A DNA stretch of 64,000 bases, from positions 62,001-126,000 of the forward strand of contig JBKBNY010000002.1 in the NCBI GenBank assembly GCA_046295175.1. Direction: 5' to 3'. A program made the position numbers and the translations under genes. The DNA comes from JALOLV01 sp046295175 (GTDB lineage: Bacteria; Bacteroidota; Bacteroidia; Cytophagales; Spirosomataceae). Below the pieces are notes generated by a model. That model saw only the letters and a program-made list of their open reading frames with translations. It was not told where the DNA came from and did no database searches. Positions within the stretch are counted from its first letter, which is position 1, and every line of letters starts with the position of its first letter. Shown in pieces: positions 24,086-33,521 of the stretch.

Positions 24086-26092
24086 CTAATAACTCAATCC
24101 ATGCCCAAACTTAAACAGTGCGTATCCTTCAGGTTCCATAAAACCCGGAACATCCGATTTATTTTCGGCAACGGCTTTTTCTGAGGCTGGAATTGTAAAT
24201 GGCAATTTACCAGTTGGCTTGAATGCTCCGCTTACCACATCTAAAAGTGCATCTTGGGTCGTACCGAACGTTGCCAAAACAGCTTTTGTTTTGCCTTTGT
24301 CAATTTCATCAATTACCCACGGATTCGTAAAGTTTACTGCAACGATTGTCGGTTTTGAATTGATGATTTCATTCACACGAGCCACATCAATTTTGTTTTT
24401 TGATAAACTCAATTCGATTGCTTTTCCGTTTGAACTGAATAAACCTCCTGCTGATGGAATTAGCCATAACAACACCACATCGGCCTCTTCTTTAGTCGAA
24501 ACGAATTCGTAGCCATCATATTTTGGTTTTGCTACACTGATTGGGTTTCCGCTTCTGCCGTTGTCGTAGTAGGTTTCAAAATATACTTTAATGGCTTTAC
24601 CATCGGCTCTTTTGGCTACAGGCAGCATTTTGTCTTCGTTACGCAACAAAACAACCGATTTACGATGAGCCAAGTCGGCTTTTTTCTGAAATTCGGTATT
24701 GCCAACAGTTTTTACGGCAAAATCGACATCAACATAGGGATTCTCAAAAAGACCTAAATCGAATTTTTCTTTGAGTAACTTAACGATTGACTCGTTGATG
24801 CGTTGTTCGGTTACCAATCCTTTTTTTACGGTTTCGAGCAAAAGAGCGGGGTCTGCTCCGCCTGAGAAAATATCAACTCCTGCATTGAGGGCTTTCTGAT
24901 AACGCTCCGGAATCGTGAGGTTTTCTACGCCCCACGGCATCATGTCAATCGGGCCAGTATCAGAATTGATGATTCCTTTAAAACCCAATTTCTTTTTGAG
25001 CAAATCATCAACTACCGCTTTATTATACGAAAAACCTACGTTCTCGAACTCTTTTCCTTTCGGAGCCGAATAATACGGCATGATTGAAGATGTGCCTGCC
25101 TCGATTGCCGCTTTGAATGGTTTTACGTGATAATCGAACATTCCACCCGGATAATGTGCATATTTTCCCCAATCGAAATGCGAATCTTGTCCGCCTTCTT
25201 GTGGCCCTCCACCCGGAAAATGCTTGGTTGTGAGTGCTATCGAATTTTTATTGAGTTTGCTACCTTGAAAACCTAATACGATTTCGCGAATCATGTTAGA
25301 AGCCAAATCGGCATCTTCGCCAAAAGTACCTTCTACACGTTGCCAACGTGGCTCGGTTGCCAAATCGGCCATGTACATATAGCCTTTGCGTAAACCTACG
25401 GCCGACCATTCTTTGGCAGCTATTTCGGCAAATTCACGAGTGAGTTTAAAATCTCGCATGGCGGCTAAACCTAATTCGCCAGGCCATTTCGAGAAAACTG
25501 TTTGTCCTACACTCAAGCCAATCGAGGCATCAATCGTAACATGATTTCTTGGATTCGACGAAACAATGGCCGGAATCCCCAATCGCGATGATTCACAAAG
25601 AGCCTGAAGGTTATTCGACCATTCAGCTATCACTTTTGCCGAGGTATTGGCTCTCAGAATAAAATGTCGTTGATGAATCTGATTGACAGCCTTCGTTGTA
25701 CCCGCCGCCGAAAGAATCGGAGTTTGCAGAGGTTTTCTCGAAAACATATTTACGCTCTGCACCAAATCTTCTTCATTGAAACCGCTCGTAATTTCGCCTC
25801 TTGGAGCATTTTGTTGAAAAGCAAAATCACCGGCCAAACGAGTAGTACTGATGAGCATAAAACCTACTTTTTCTTCGAGGGTCATCTGCGAAACGAGGTC
25901 TTTTATACGTACATCCGATGGCAAACGCCAATCTTCGTATTTATCGAGCTTACCATTTTTGTTAAGGTCTTTAAACTCCAAACCTTTGTCTTTTATGGTT
26001 TTTATTGACCGATAACCCAATTGTGGTTGGACTGGTTTTTGGGCTAACGCAAAACCCGTAATCCCCAAAAGAAGTAATGTTATTTTTTTCAT
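24086..26092 (-). CDS. Glycoside hydrolase family 3 (beta-glucosidase-like), secreted
   Basis: The protein is 668 aa with a signal peptide (MKKITLLLLGITGFALA). Residues 41-54 (KDLNKNGKLDKYED) form an EF-hand-like calcium loop. The GH3 N-terminal barrel follows with TTKHFPGGG (290-293 region) and FKGIINSDTG, in which Asp378 is the expected nucleophile. The alpha/beta sandwich comes after (RKSVVLLRNEDKMLPV). The protein ends at YALFKFGHGLSY, so the FnIII domain of longer members is missing. It hydrolyses beta-linked oligosaccharides in the periplasm. The neighbours point to plant or bacterial glucosides. Confidence 0.92.
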   Translation of the reverse strand: MKKITLLLLGITGFALAQKPVQPQLGYRSIKTIKDKGLEFKDLNKNGKLDKYEDWRLPSDVRIKDLVSQMTLEEKVGFMLISTTRLAGDFAFQQNAPRGEITSGFNEEDLVQSVNMFSRKPLQTPILSAAGTTKAVNQIHQRHFILRANTSAKVIAEWSNNLQALCESSRLGIPAIVSSNPRNHVTIDASIGLSVGQTVFSKWPGELGLAAMRDFKLTREFAEIAAKEWSAVGLRKGYMYMADLATEPRWQRVEGTFGEDADLASNMIREIVLGFQGSKLNKNSIALTTKHFPGGGPQEGGQDSHFDWGKYAHYPGGMFDYHVKPFKAAIEAGTSSIMPYYSAPKGKEFENVGFSYNKAVVDDLLKKKLGFKGIINSDTGPIDMMPWGVENLTIPERYQKALNAGVDIFSGGADPALLLETVKKGLVTEQRINESIVKLLKEKFDLGLFENPYVDVDFAVKTVGNTEFQKKADLAHRKSVVLLRNEDKMLPVAKRADGKAIKVYFETYYDNGRSGNPISVAKPKYDGYEFVSTKEEADVVLLWLIPSAGGLFSSNGKAIELSLSKNKIDVARVNEIINSKPTIVAVNFTNPWVIDEIDKGKTKAVLATFGTTQDALLDVVSGAFKPTGKLPFTIPASEKAVAENKSDVPGFMEPEGYALFKFGHGLSY

Positions 26093-26109
26093 GTTCGTCT
26101 TGAGGTTTA

Positions 26110-27462
26110 TTACTTCAATTCTCTGATTTTCAGATTCTTGAATGATACGTTATCGCCGTGGTCTTGGAGTAAGATATGCCCTTTGTCGCCAGCACCAAAA
26201 CCTTTGTATTTTTCGTATTTAGAACGAGCTACGAGGGCATCAAAGATATTGCTCTTGCGTTCGTATTCTACAACCTTAAAGCCATTAAGCCAATGCTGAA
26301 CGATGTTATTTGGATAAACAATCAAACGCCCTTGGTTCCAATCGCCAATTTTACGCTGAAAACGTTTATCTAATTTGTAAGAAGGTATCAAATCGTACAA
26401 ACTCGCCAAAGTACGGTTGCCCGCAGCACCCATTTTGGCATCGGGATGGCGTTCGTCGTCAAGTACTTGATATTCGAGGCCAATACCTGATTTTCCGCCC
26501 GAATCGAAGGCTTCGTTTACAAAATATTTCAAGCCAGAGTTGGCACCTTCGGTGAGTTTAAATTCAAAAGTCAGTTCAAACGCTCCGTATTGCTCGGTCG
26601 TAACGATGTCATTACCGGTTTCCGAGCCATCCGATTTGCTCACATTGATTGCTCCATCCACAACCGCCCAGCGTTTATTTGGCGGGCTTGTCGAATGCAC
26701 TCCTCTCCAACCCGTAAAATCTGTTCCATTAAAAAGCATTTTGAAACCTTGGGCTTTCTCCTGCTCTGATAGTGTATTGAGAGTAAGATTGACGACTGGA
26801 CAGTTATCGGTCGGACTTGGTTTGAGGTTTTCGGTCTGAATTCTAATATTTTTCCAACGAATTTTCATACCTTCTTTCATTGGGCCGTAAATCGAATGTA
26901 CTTGCAGTGCGATGAATCCTTTTGCGGTCATATCATCAATCAAGTGGGCGGTCGGAACACCATTAATGAATGTACGGATGGTATTTCCGATGGCTTCGAT
27001 GCGGTATTTATTCCAATCTAATTTTTTGAATGCTTTCTGCCCTTCGGGATTGATATTTAGGTTGTAAAGCCAATCGCGGCGACCTTCATCGTAAATTCCG
27101 CCCGACCACGCCCTTGTAGATGGGTCAACTTCCATTTGATAGCCGTGTACTCGTCCGTTTTGGTAGTCTGGCTTTGAAAGGCTACGAAACTGAACACCAC
27201 CATTCATTTCGTCGTCGAGTTTTAGGTCGAGTTCGAGGATAAAATCGCCGTATTCTTTTTCGGTACAGAGAAAAGAGTTAGGAGTATCCTTGACGGTCAT
27301 ACCCACAATTTCTCCATTTTTTACCTCATAGACTGCCTTTCCGCCACGTTGCGTCCAGCCTTTTAAAGTCTTACCATCAAAGAGTGAAGTCCACTTTTGA
27401 GCCGTTGCTAATTCGGTCTGAATCAATAGCACACAAGCTATATAAACGATGAGTTTTTTCAT
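26110..27462 (-). CDS. Secreted protein with two DUF1080 domains
   Basis: The 450-aa protein has a signal peptide (MKKLIVYIACVLLIQTELATA). Domain 1 spans about 22-205 (KWTSLFDGKTLKGWTQRGG ... KIRWKNIRIQT) and domain 2 about 240-450 (FKMLFNGTDFTGWRGVH ... HILLQDHGDNVSFKNLKIREL). Each domain is a concanavalin-like sandwich of the 3-keto-disaccharide hydrolase type. Domain 2 resembles the single-domain protein at 13810. The start at 27462 gives a proper signal peptide; the longer frame from 27573 does not. It lies in an operon with the isomerase and GH3 genes. Confidence 0.9.
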   Translation of the reverse strand: MKKLIVYIACVLLIQTELATAQKWTSLFDGKTLKGWTQRGGKAVYEVKNGEIVGMTVKDTPNSFLCTEKEYGDFILELDLKLDDEMNGGVQFRSLSKPDYQNGRVHGYQMEVDPSTRAWSGGIYDEGRRDWLYNLNINPEGQKAFKKLDWNKYRIEAIGNTIRTFINGVPTAHLIDDMTAKGFIALQVHSIYGPMKEGMKIRWKNIRIQTENLKPSPTDNCPVVNLTLNTLSEQEKAQGFKMLFNGTDFTGWRGVHSTSPPNKRWAVVDGAINVSKSDGSETGNDIVTTEQYGAFELTFEFKLTEGANSGLKYFVNEAFDSGGKSGIGLEYQVLDDERHPDAKMGAAGNRTLASLYDLIPSYKLDKRFQRKIGDWNQGRLIVYPNNIVQHWLNGFKVVEYERKSNIFDALVARSKYEKYKGFGAGDKGHILLQDHGDNVSFKNLKIRELK

Positions 27463-27591
27463 TGTAGAGTTTGATTGGTTGAATAAATAATTATTCAAAA
27501 TTACAACTTTCGATATTATCAATCTAATACCTATTTGGCTAAAAATATTGAAAATTTGATATTTATTTAACACCTAAGCACGTCAATACGG

Positions 27592-28476
27592 TCAAAATTT
27601 GACATTTATTGACTCTAAATACTTTTTGCTGGTTTGTCCGCATTCGAGTGCTGTACGCCCTTTTACTGGTACAGAATCTAACTCGATGATATTCCAGCCA
27701 TCGAATTTTATTTTGCCGAGTGCATCGAAGATTTTAGGGAATTCGACGCGACCTTGACCCAATTCTACAAACTGATAGCCAGACTTACTTTCTACGGCTT
27801 TGGTGTCTTTGATGTGCGTTGCAAAAAGAATATTTTTATATTTCAGAACGGCCTCTTCGGGTTTGCCACCGCCTTGCGTATAGTGAGCAACATCGAGCAA
27901 GAGTTTGATATACTTCGTATCCATTTCGTTGATGATAATATCAACTTCTTCGGGAGTTTCACCTAATTGATTCATATGATTGTGCCACGCAGGCTGAACG
28001 CCTGTCTCTTCGAGAACTGCTTTTGCGACGGCACTCATATTTTTGGCGTATTTCTTTAGTTCGTCGGTTGTTGGTAGGCGGTCTTTCGGACGAGACGTAT
28101 TCGTGATTTGAAGAGAATTTCCGCCCAATGCTTTGATAAATTTAGCATGATTAAGATGCGTTTCTCTGTCTTTTGTGATGTCATCCAAAATACCTACGTT
28201 CCCGCTCGAAAACATGACCAATTGTAGTCCGTTTTTATCAAGAGTATCTTTTAGTTCTTGTGGATTTTCTTTGAATGGTGCGTAAGTATTGGCTCGAAGT
28301 TGGATTCCTTTAAAACCCAATGCGGCAATATCGCTAATGGCCACGAGGTCGTTACCATTCCAAGTGATTGCCGAGTAAGCAAGTTTAAATTTCTTTTTGG
28401 CGGCTTCGGCTTGTAGCCCAAGACCAAGTGCCGAAAGCGTAAGTGCTGATGATTGGATAAATTCTCTTCGGTTCAT
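27592..28476 (-). CDS. TIM-barrel sugar phosphate isomerase/epimerase-like protein, exported
   Basis: The 294-aa protein starts with MNRREFIQSSALTLSALGLG, a Tat-like signal, then the AP-endonuclease-2-type TIM barrel (AALGFKGIQLRANTY, HNHMNQLGETPEEVD, LLLDVAHYTQGG, FDGWNIIELDS), with His, Asp and Glu residues at the usual metal-binding positions. Exported members of this family accompany Gfo/Idh/MocA and DUF1080 proteins in Bacteroidota loci and some cleave or isomerise keto-glycosides. It follows susD after a palindromic terminator. Confidence 0.9.
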   Translation of the reverse strand: MNRREFIQSSALTLSALGLGLQAEAAKKKFKLAYSAITWNGNDLVAISDIAALGFKGIQLRANTYAPFKENPQELKDTLDKNGLQLVMFSSGNVGILDDITKDRETHLNHAKFIKALGGNSLQITNTSRPKDRLPTTDELKKYAKNMSAVAKAVLEETGVQPAWHNHMNQLGETPEEVDIIINEMDTKYIKLLLDVAHYTQGGGKPEEAVLKYKNILFATHIKDTKAVESKSGYQFVELGQGRVEFPKIFDALGKIKFDGWNIIELDSVPVKGRTALECGQTSKKYLESINVKF

Positions 28477-28503
28477 GGTTGGTTGAATAGTTTTAGAAAG
28501 AAA

Positions 28504-28525
28504 ACTCCCTCGAATTCGAGGGAGT
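28504..28525 (-). terminator. 22-bp palindromic terminator/attenuator between susD and the enzyme genes
   Basis: ACTCCCTCGAA is followed directly by its reverse complement, giving a perfect 11-bp inverted repeat without a spacer. On the minus strand TTTTCTTT follows. It lies between susD and the isomerase gene in the same direction, so partial termination could set more receptor than enzyme expression. Confidence 0.7.
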
Positions 28526-28566
28526 TCTTGGTATAAACACTATGATGAAAAATACTTTTTTTAAGA

Positions 28567-30234
28567 TTAATATCCTGGGTTCTGAGCGAAACCCCCACCA
28601 GCTGTACGGTCAATCTGAGTTTGAGGAATTGGTCTCAGATAGTGCTTATCGGCAACAGCTGAGGCTTGAGGGTTATGCTTTTTAACTCTATCTACCAATA
28701 ATCCCCAACGTTTCAAATCTAACCAACGCATTTGCTCACCAGCTAATTCTCTGGCACGCTCTTCTACGATAAAATCAAATGTTAATTGATTCGCAGTGAT
28801 TTTCATGGCATCTTTCTTTCCTGGCCAAGCAGCTCTTTCTCTTACGATGTTTACATCCGCAAGAGCTTCGGCTCTTTTACCTAACTGGAATAGAGCTTCT
28901 GCACGCATCAAGTGAATATCCGCCAATCTCCAAACGAAATAATCTCTCGAACCTCTTGGCTCTGTTCTGTCCGAACGTTTAGTATCAAAGAATTTCTGCA
29001 AAGTTGGAAACAAAGCCTCGTCGTATCTGCTTGGAACCAATACCTGATACTTTCTTTTTGCTCTCTCTGCTTGACTCATTTCAAAACCAGGGATAAAGAT
29101 TGTAGTATCACCTGCGGCAAACGTCACACGAGACTTTGAGTTGTCGAATGAAGTATTGAACGAACCTGGGCTATTACATTTCCATGTATCTCTAAACGAC
29201 TTCTTATAGCGAGAATCATTTTCTCTTTCTCCGAAAACTGTATTCAAACAATAATTAGTAGGTCTCAAACGCTTAAATGGACGGCCATAGAATACATCAC
29301 GCACCATACCAGCTTGCGTATCATACTGCATACCGAAAAACAAGTGAAGGTTATTTCCGCCACCACCTTCGCCACCGACATTGGTAGCATTTGTAATTTG
29401 GTCAGCTGTGTATTGAACTGCAAAAACTACTTCCGAATTTTGTTGGTTATTTTCGTCGTGTACAGCAGCAAAATCATCCAAAAGTTTAAAATTATACTTT
29501 GTGATGAGGTTAGTACACAAATCAGCGGCTTTTTGGAAATCATCAGCTGCTTTATTTGGACCATAAGCCTTTGCTAAATAGACTTTTGCTAATAATGCCT
29601 CAGCCGAAGCTCTCGTAGCTCTACCATAATCGTTTGAATGAGCCTTATTCTCCAAATCAGCAATTGCTTCTGTGCAATCCTTGATTATTTGAGCATAAAC
29701 TTCGGCCGAACTACTTCTTTTAGCTTCTTTGGTAGGAGCCAAAGTCTCGGTTAGTCTCAAATCAAGTGGCCCGAACTGCTCGTGCAAAATATAATAGTAG
29801 TGAGCTCTCAAAAACTTAACCTCGGCAACTCTCAATTTTTTAGTTGCTTCCGAAATACCCGTCACAGCTCCTGCTCTTGAGATTACCGCATTACAGGTAT
29901 TTATACCTCTGTACATTTCATCCCATAGGATAGCTAAGTAATCTATAGTTGGTTGAATCTGGGTATCGTAGAAGTGAAAACCCTTGTACCCACCATCAGC
30001 ACCTGTTGCATAAATATCTGTGCCATATTCAGTGAAGGTCAACCCTAACTGTGTGCCATAAAATGTTCTTAGAGAAGAATACGCTGCCTTAGTTGCATCT
30101 TCAAATCCTTTGGCAGTATTCATGTAATCGTTACCGATATTTGAAATTACTTCTTCTTTTAATAAATCTTGGCAAGAAGTACTCATAAGTAGCATGCCAC
30201 CTAATGCAAATGCTTTTATTTTATTTATGTTCAT
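28567..30234 (-). CDS. susD: SusD/RagB family nutrient-binding lipoprotein
   Basis: The 555-aa lipoprotein starts MNINKIKAFALGGMLLMSTSCQDL with a lipobox cysteine, then has the TPR-rich SusD fold (EVKFLRAHYYYILHEQFGPL) and a C-terminal domain with RLADIHLMRAEALFQLGKRAEAL and EERARELAGEQMRWLDLKRW. It is the surface lid of the SusCD uptake complex. The first in-frame start-like codon upstream is TTG; the ATG at 30234 is preferred. It lies 13 bases after susC. The carbohydrate cannot be deduced from the sequence. Confidence 0.95.
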   Translation of the reverse strand: MNINKIKAFALGGMLLMSTSCQDLLKEEVISNIGNDYMNTAKGFEDATKAAYSSLRTFYGTQLGLTFTEYGTDIYATGADGGYKGFHFYDTQIQPTIDYLAILWDEMYRGINTCNAVISRAGAVTGISEATKKLRVAEVKFLRAHYYYILHEQFGPLDLRLTETLAPTKEAKRSSSAEVYAQIIKDCTEAIADLENKAHSNDYGRATRASAEALLAKVYLAKAYGPNKAADDFQKAADLCTNLITKYNFKLLDDFAAVHDENNQQNSEVVFAVQYTADQITNATNVGGEGGGGNNLHLFFGMQYDTQAGMVRDVFYGRPFKRLRPTNYCLNTVFGERENDSRYKKSFRDTWKCNSPGSFNTSFDNSKSRVTFAAGDTTIFIPGFEMSQAERAKRKYQVLVPSRYDEALFPTLQKFFDTKRSDRTEPRGSRDYFVWRLADIHLMRAEALFQLGKRAEALADVNIVRERAAWPGKKDAMKITANQLTFDFIVEERARELAGEQMRWLDLKRWGLLVDRVKKHNPQASAVADKHYLRPIPQTQIDRTAGGGFAQNPGY

Positions 30235-30247
30235 GATAATCAATGCT

Positions 30248-33200
30248 TTAGAATTTAATATTTAAACCGAATGTAGTTACAGTTGTGGAAGGAGTAACTC
30301 CACTGTTTACCTCTGTTGTACCTGTTGGGCTACCAGTAATAGCTGCCTCTGGGTCCACACCATTGTATTTTGTCAAGTAAGAAGACCAAATTTTAGGCTG
30401 TTGTATTGATGAATATAAACGAACTGACTCAGCACCAATTTTCTTAGCAATCTTAGGGCTAAATGTATAGCCAAAGTTTATGTTTCTGAGTTTAACAAAG
30501 CTTCCGTCATAATAGAAAAGTGTTGAGTTATAAACTGGGAACTCTTGGTTACTTTTCGGACGAGGGAACTCATTAGTAGGATTGTTAGGAGTCCAATAAT
30601 CTACTTTTATTTGTTGGTAACGACCTGCCAATTGCAACTGGTTTCTGTGGAAACCCGATAAGATGGTATTGCCAAAACGACCAAATAAGAAGAAACTCAA
30701 GTCAAATCCTTTGAATTCAAATCTATTTGTAAGACCACCCGACCATTTAGGTACATCGTTGCCAATAATTACACGGTCGGCCGCAGTGATTCTGCCGTCA
30801 CCATTGGTATCTTGAACTTTGATTTGTCCAACTTCAGAACCATAAGCTTTAGCTTTATCAGCCTCGTTGGTCTGCCAAATACCTTCTTTCTTGAAATCAA
30901 AGTAGGTATTCAATGGGTATCCGATAAACCATCTGTTACCTAAATCATCTACTTTACCATTATACAGTTCTACGATTTCTTCTATGTTTTTGGTAAACTG
31001 GAAGTCTGTTGTCCATTTGAATCCGTTTTTAGAATTAACATTAACTGTAGTAACCCCAAATTCGATACCTCTGTTTCTGGTATGGCCTACGTTGTTACTG
31101 AAGAAGTTAAATCCAACCGAACCAGGCAAGAAATCATTTAAGAGAAGGCTTTTAGTATTTGTTTCATACAACTCCAATGAACCTTGTACACGCCCACGGA
31201 AAATAGAAAAGTCTAATCCAATATTGGCATTTCCAGAAGATTCCCATCTTAAATCTGGATTACTGATAGTTCCTGGTCTAAATCCAAAAGCACCAGTGGT
31301 TCCAAAAGCATAAGTGGTACGACCCAATAATCCCTGTGTTTGATAAGGTGCAACCCCTTGGTTACCTACTTTACCCCAACCTCCACGAAGTTTTAACATA
31401 TCTATAAAGGTAACGTTTTTCATGAAGGCTTCATTGGTGATATTCCAACCAAATGCTATCCCTGGGAAGTTACCATATTTCGTATTTTCACCGAAACGGC
31501 TCGAACCATCACGACGCATAGTAACTGTTACCAAATATTTATCATCAAATGAGTAATTGATACGACCCATCAATGAAGCAATAGTCCATTCTACTAAATT
31601 TGATTGAACTCCCAAAACAGATGTTGCAGAATTTAAACTGTAAAACGACTGTGCTTGAGCCGGAATTCCTTGAACCTCCGTTCTGTATCTTTCAAAGTTA
31701 TCTTTTTGAATAGATTGTACAGCTGTTACATTCAATGAGTGCTTTCCGAAAGCTTTATTGTAGTTCACAATGTTTTCCATGGTCATATTGAAACCGAAAC
31801 GATTCTCGTTGAATGCTTGTGCATCACCACGACGACGAGCGTTTGTTTCAGAGCCGATGAAACGTCCCCAACGTGACATAGTAAAATCTGGACCTAAGTT
31901 TAAGCGATAAGTCAAACCGTCCAATATCTTAACCTCTGCATAAACAGAGTTAAATATTCTATATTTTTTTGTGTTATCAATATTTACTCCTGGCTCCACT
32001 TCCGAAAGTGGGTTAGATAACAAAGCATCATTCGTAGGCTCAAATATTAGGTTTCCATTATCATCATAAGCAGCCCCCAAAGGATTAGCATTCAGTGTAT
32101 TACCATAAGGGTTAAGGTTTTCACCATTTCTGATTGAGTACATCATATACGATGAGATACCCACTTTTAATCTTTTATTGATTTCATGGTCAATATTAGC
32201 ACGGAGCGAATTACGAGTAAAATCCAACAATTTTGTAATCCCTTTGTCTTGGAAAAATCCAGCAGAGATATAAAAAGATGTTCTATCGTTCCCGCCTTGA
32301 ATACCAATTGTATGGTTTTGCATCATTCCAGTTCTCAATATCAAGTCTTGGTATTGTGTATTTCTTCCTGCTGCAATTCCAGCCGCAACGTTAGGGTCTC
32401 CACCTAAAACTGCTACTTTAGCATCGGCAGCAGGGTCGGCAACTCCTGTTGGTACAGGGTTTCCTGCTGCATCTCTATACAGACCTGTGGCTCTGTAAGC
32501 CTCTCTAACGTATTCTGCAAACTCCTCACCCGAGAAAAGTTCAAGTTTACTGTAAGCATTCGATGCACCTGCGTAGGTATCAACCGTAACTGTAGTCTTT
32601 CCTTTGCTGGCACCTCTTTTTGTTGTTACTAAAACAACCCCATTCGCACCCCTCGCACCATAAATGGCCGTTGCAGTTGCATCTTTCAAAACCTCTATCG
32701 ACTGAATGTCGTTCGGGTTGATGTCTTCATAACCAGCCGATAATGGAATGCCATCTACAACATAAAGAGGGTCGTTACCCGCATTAAATGACCTACGACC
32801 ACGAATCAAGATGCGTGGTGCAGCACCTGGTTTTGAACCTGATTGTGATACATCCACACCTGCCGCACGACCTTGTAGGGCTTGCCCAAGGTTAGTCAAT
32901 GGCATTTCTGTGATTTGCTTGGCAGTTACTTGTGAAATCGCACCCGTCATTTGGCTCTTCTTCTGGGTACCATAACCCACGACAACAACCTCTGAAAGTG
33001 CCGCAGCATCTTCGTTCATGCTTACATCAATCGTTGATTTGCTACCTACCGAAATCTCCTGTGTAGTGTATCCAATGTAACTAAAAACAAGCGTAGCACT
33101 ATTGCCTGCTTGTAAACTGTACTTCCCGTTTGCATCAGTAACACTTCCTTGCGAAGTACCTTTTACTGTAACACTCACCCCTGGTAGTGGCGAACCACCC

Positions 33201-33301
33201 GAATCAGACACCTTCCCCGAAATCTGTCGGTTTTGCGAATATGCCACTTGTACGCTCAATACGAACAAGAAGCTAACCAACAATAGTAGATTTTTTTTCA
33301 T
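30248..33301 (-). CDS. susC: SusC/RagA family TonB-linked outer-membrane protein
   Basis: The 1017-aa receptor has a signal peptide, then a carboxypeptidase-D regulatory-like domain (ISGKVSDSGGSPLPGVSVTV, to about residue 95), the TonB-box region and plug (LSEVVVVGYGTQKKSQMTGA; VLKDATATAIYGARGANGVV) and a beta barrel. It pairs with the SusD protein downstream. The promoter and the divergent AraC regulator upstream suggest control of the whole locus. Confidence 0.97.
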   Translation of the reverse strand: MKKNLLLLVSFLFVLSVQVAYSQNRQISGKVSDSGGSPLPGVSVTVKGTSQGSVTDANGKYSLQAGNSATLVFSYIGYTTQEISVGSKSTIDVSMNEDAAALSEVVVVGYGTQKKSQMTGAISQVTAKQITEMPLTNLGQALQGRAAGVDVSQSGSKPGAAPRILIRGRRSFNAGNDPLYVVDGIPLSAGYEDINPNDIQSIEVLKDATATAIYGARGANGVVLVTTKRGASKGKTTVTVDTYAGASNAYSKLELFSGEEFAEYVREAYRATGLYRDAAGNPVPTGVADPAADAKVAVLGGDPNVAAGIAAGRNTQYQDLILRTGMMQNHTIGIQGGNDRTSFYISAGFFQDKGITKLLDFTRNSLRANIDHEINKRLKVGISSYMMYSIRNGENLNPYGNTLNANPLGAAYDDNGNLIFEPTNDALLSNPLSEVEPGVNIDNTKKYRIFNSVYAEVKILDGLTYRLNLGPDFTMSRWGRFIGSETNARRRGDAQAFNENRFGFNMTMENIVNYNKAFGKHSLNVTAVQSIQKDNFERYRTEVQGIPAQAQSFYSLNSATSVLGVQSNLVEWTIASLMGRINYSFDDKYLVTVTMRRDGSSRFGENTKYGNFPGIAFGWNITNEAFMKNVTFIDMLKLRGGWGKVGNQGVAPYQTQGLLGRTTYAFGTTGAFGFRPGTISNPDLRWESSGNANIGLDFSIFRGRVQGSLELYETNTKSLLLNDFLPGSVGFNFFSNNVGHTRNRGIEFGVTTVNVNSKNGFKWTTDFQFTKNIEEIVELYNGKVDDLGNRWFIGYPLNTYFDFKKEGIWQTNEADKAKAYGSEVGQIKVQDTNGDGRITAADRVIIGNDVPKWSGGLTNRFEFKGFDLSFFLFGRFGNTILSGFHRNQLQLAGRYQQIKVDYWTPNNPTNEFPRPKSNQEFPVYNSTLFYYDGSFVKLRNINFGYTFSPKIAKKIGAESVRLYSSIQQPKIWSSYLTKYNGVDPEAAITGSPTGTTEVNSGVTPSTTVTTFGLNIKF

Positions 33302-33359
33302 GCTTTAGGTTAATTAAACGTTAATCTTAAAAAAAGTAAATTTTTTAGTAAAATATTAA

Positions 33360-33387
33360 CAAAGTTATAGCTTTAAATGAATTCCAA
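33360..33387 (-). promoter_or_regulatory. Likely promoter of the susCD locus
   Basis: On the minus strand TTG (33387-33385) and TAACTTTG (33367-33360) are 17 bases apart, close to the TTG-N19/20-TAnnTTTG consensus of Bacteroidota. Transcription would start near 33353, about 50 bases before the susC ATG. Confidence 0.55.
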
Positions 33388-33434
33388 CTACCGAAAATTC
33401 GACATATTCTGATACTTTTTTGATAGAGTATTCG

Positions 33435-33442
33435 TATCTTTG
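33435..33442 (+). promoter_or_regulatory. TAnnTTTG element ahead of the AraC regulator
   Basis: TATCTTTG lies 80 bases before the regulator's ATG. A TTTTTTG stands 12 bases upstream, too close for the normal -33 position, so only the -7 match supports the call. Confidence 0.4.
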
Positions 33443-33521
33443 AGCAGAATTGTATTGCCAAACCGCATTTTCGTGTTATTTCTTGATTCAATTCAAGATT
33501 AATTTGTATTAATCTACTAAG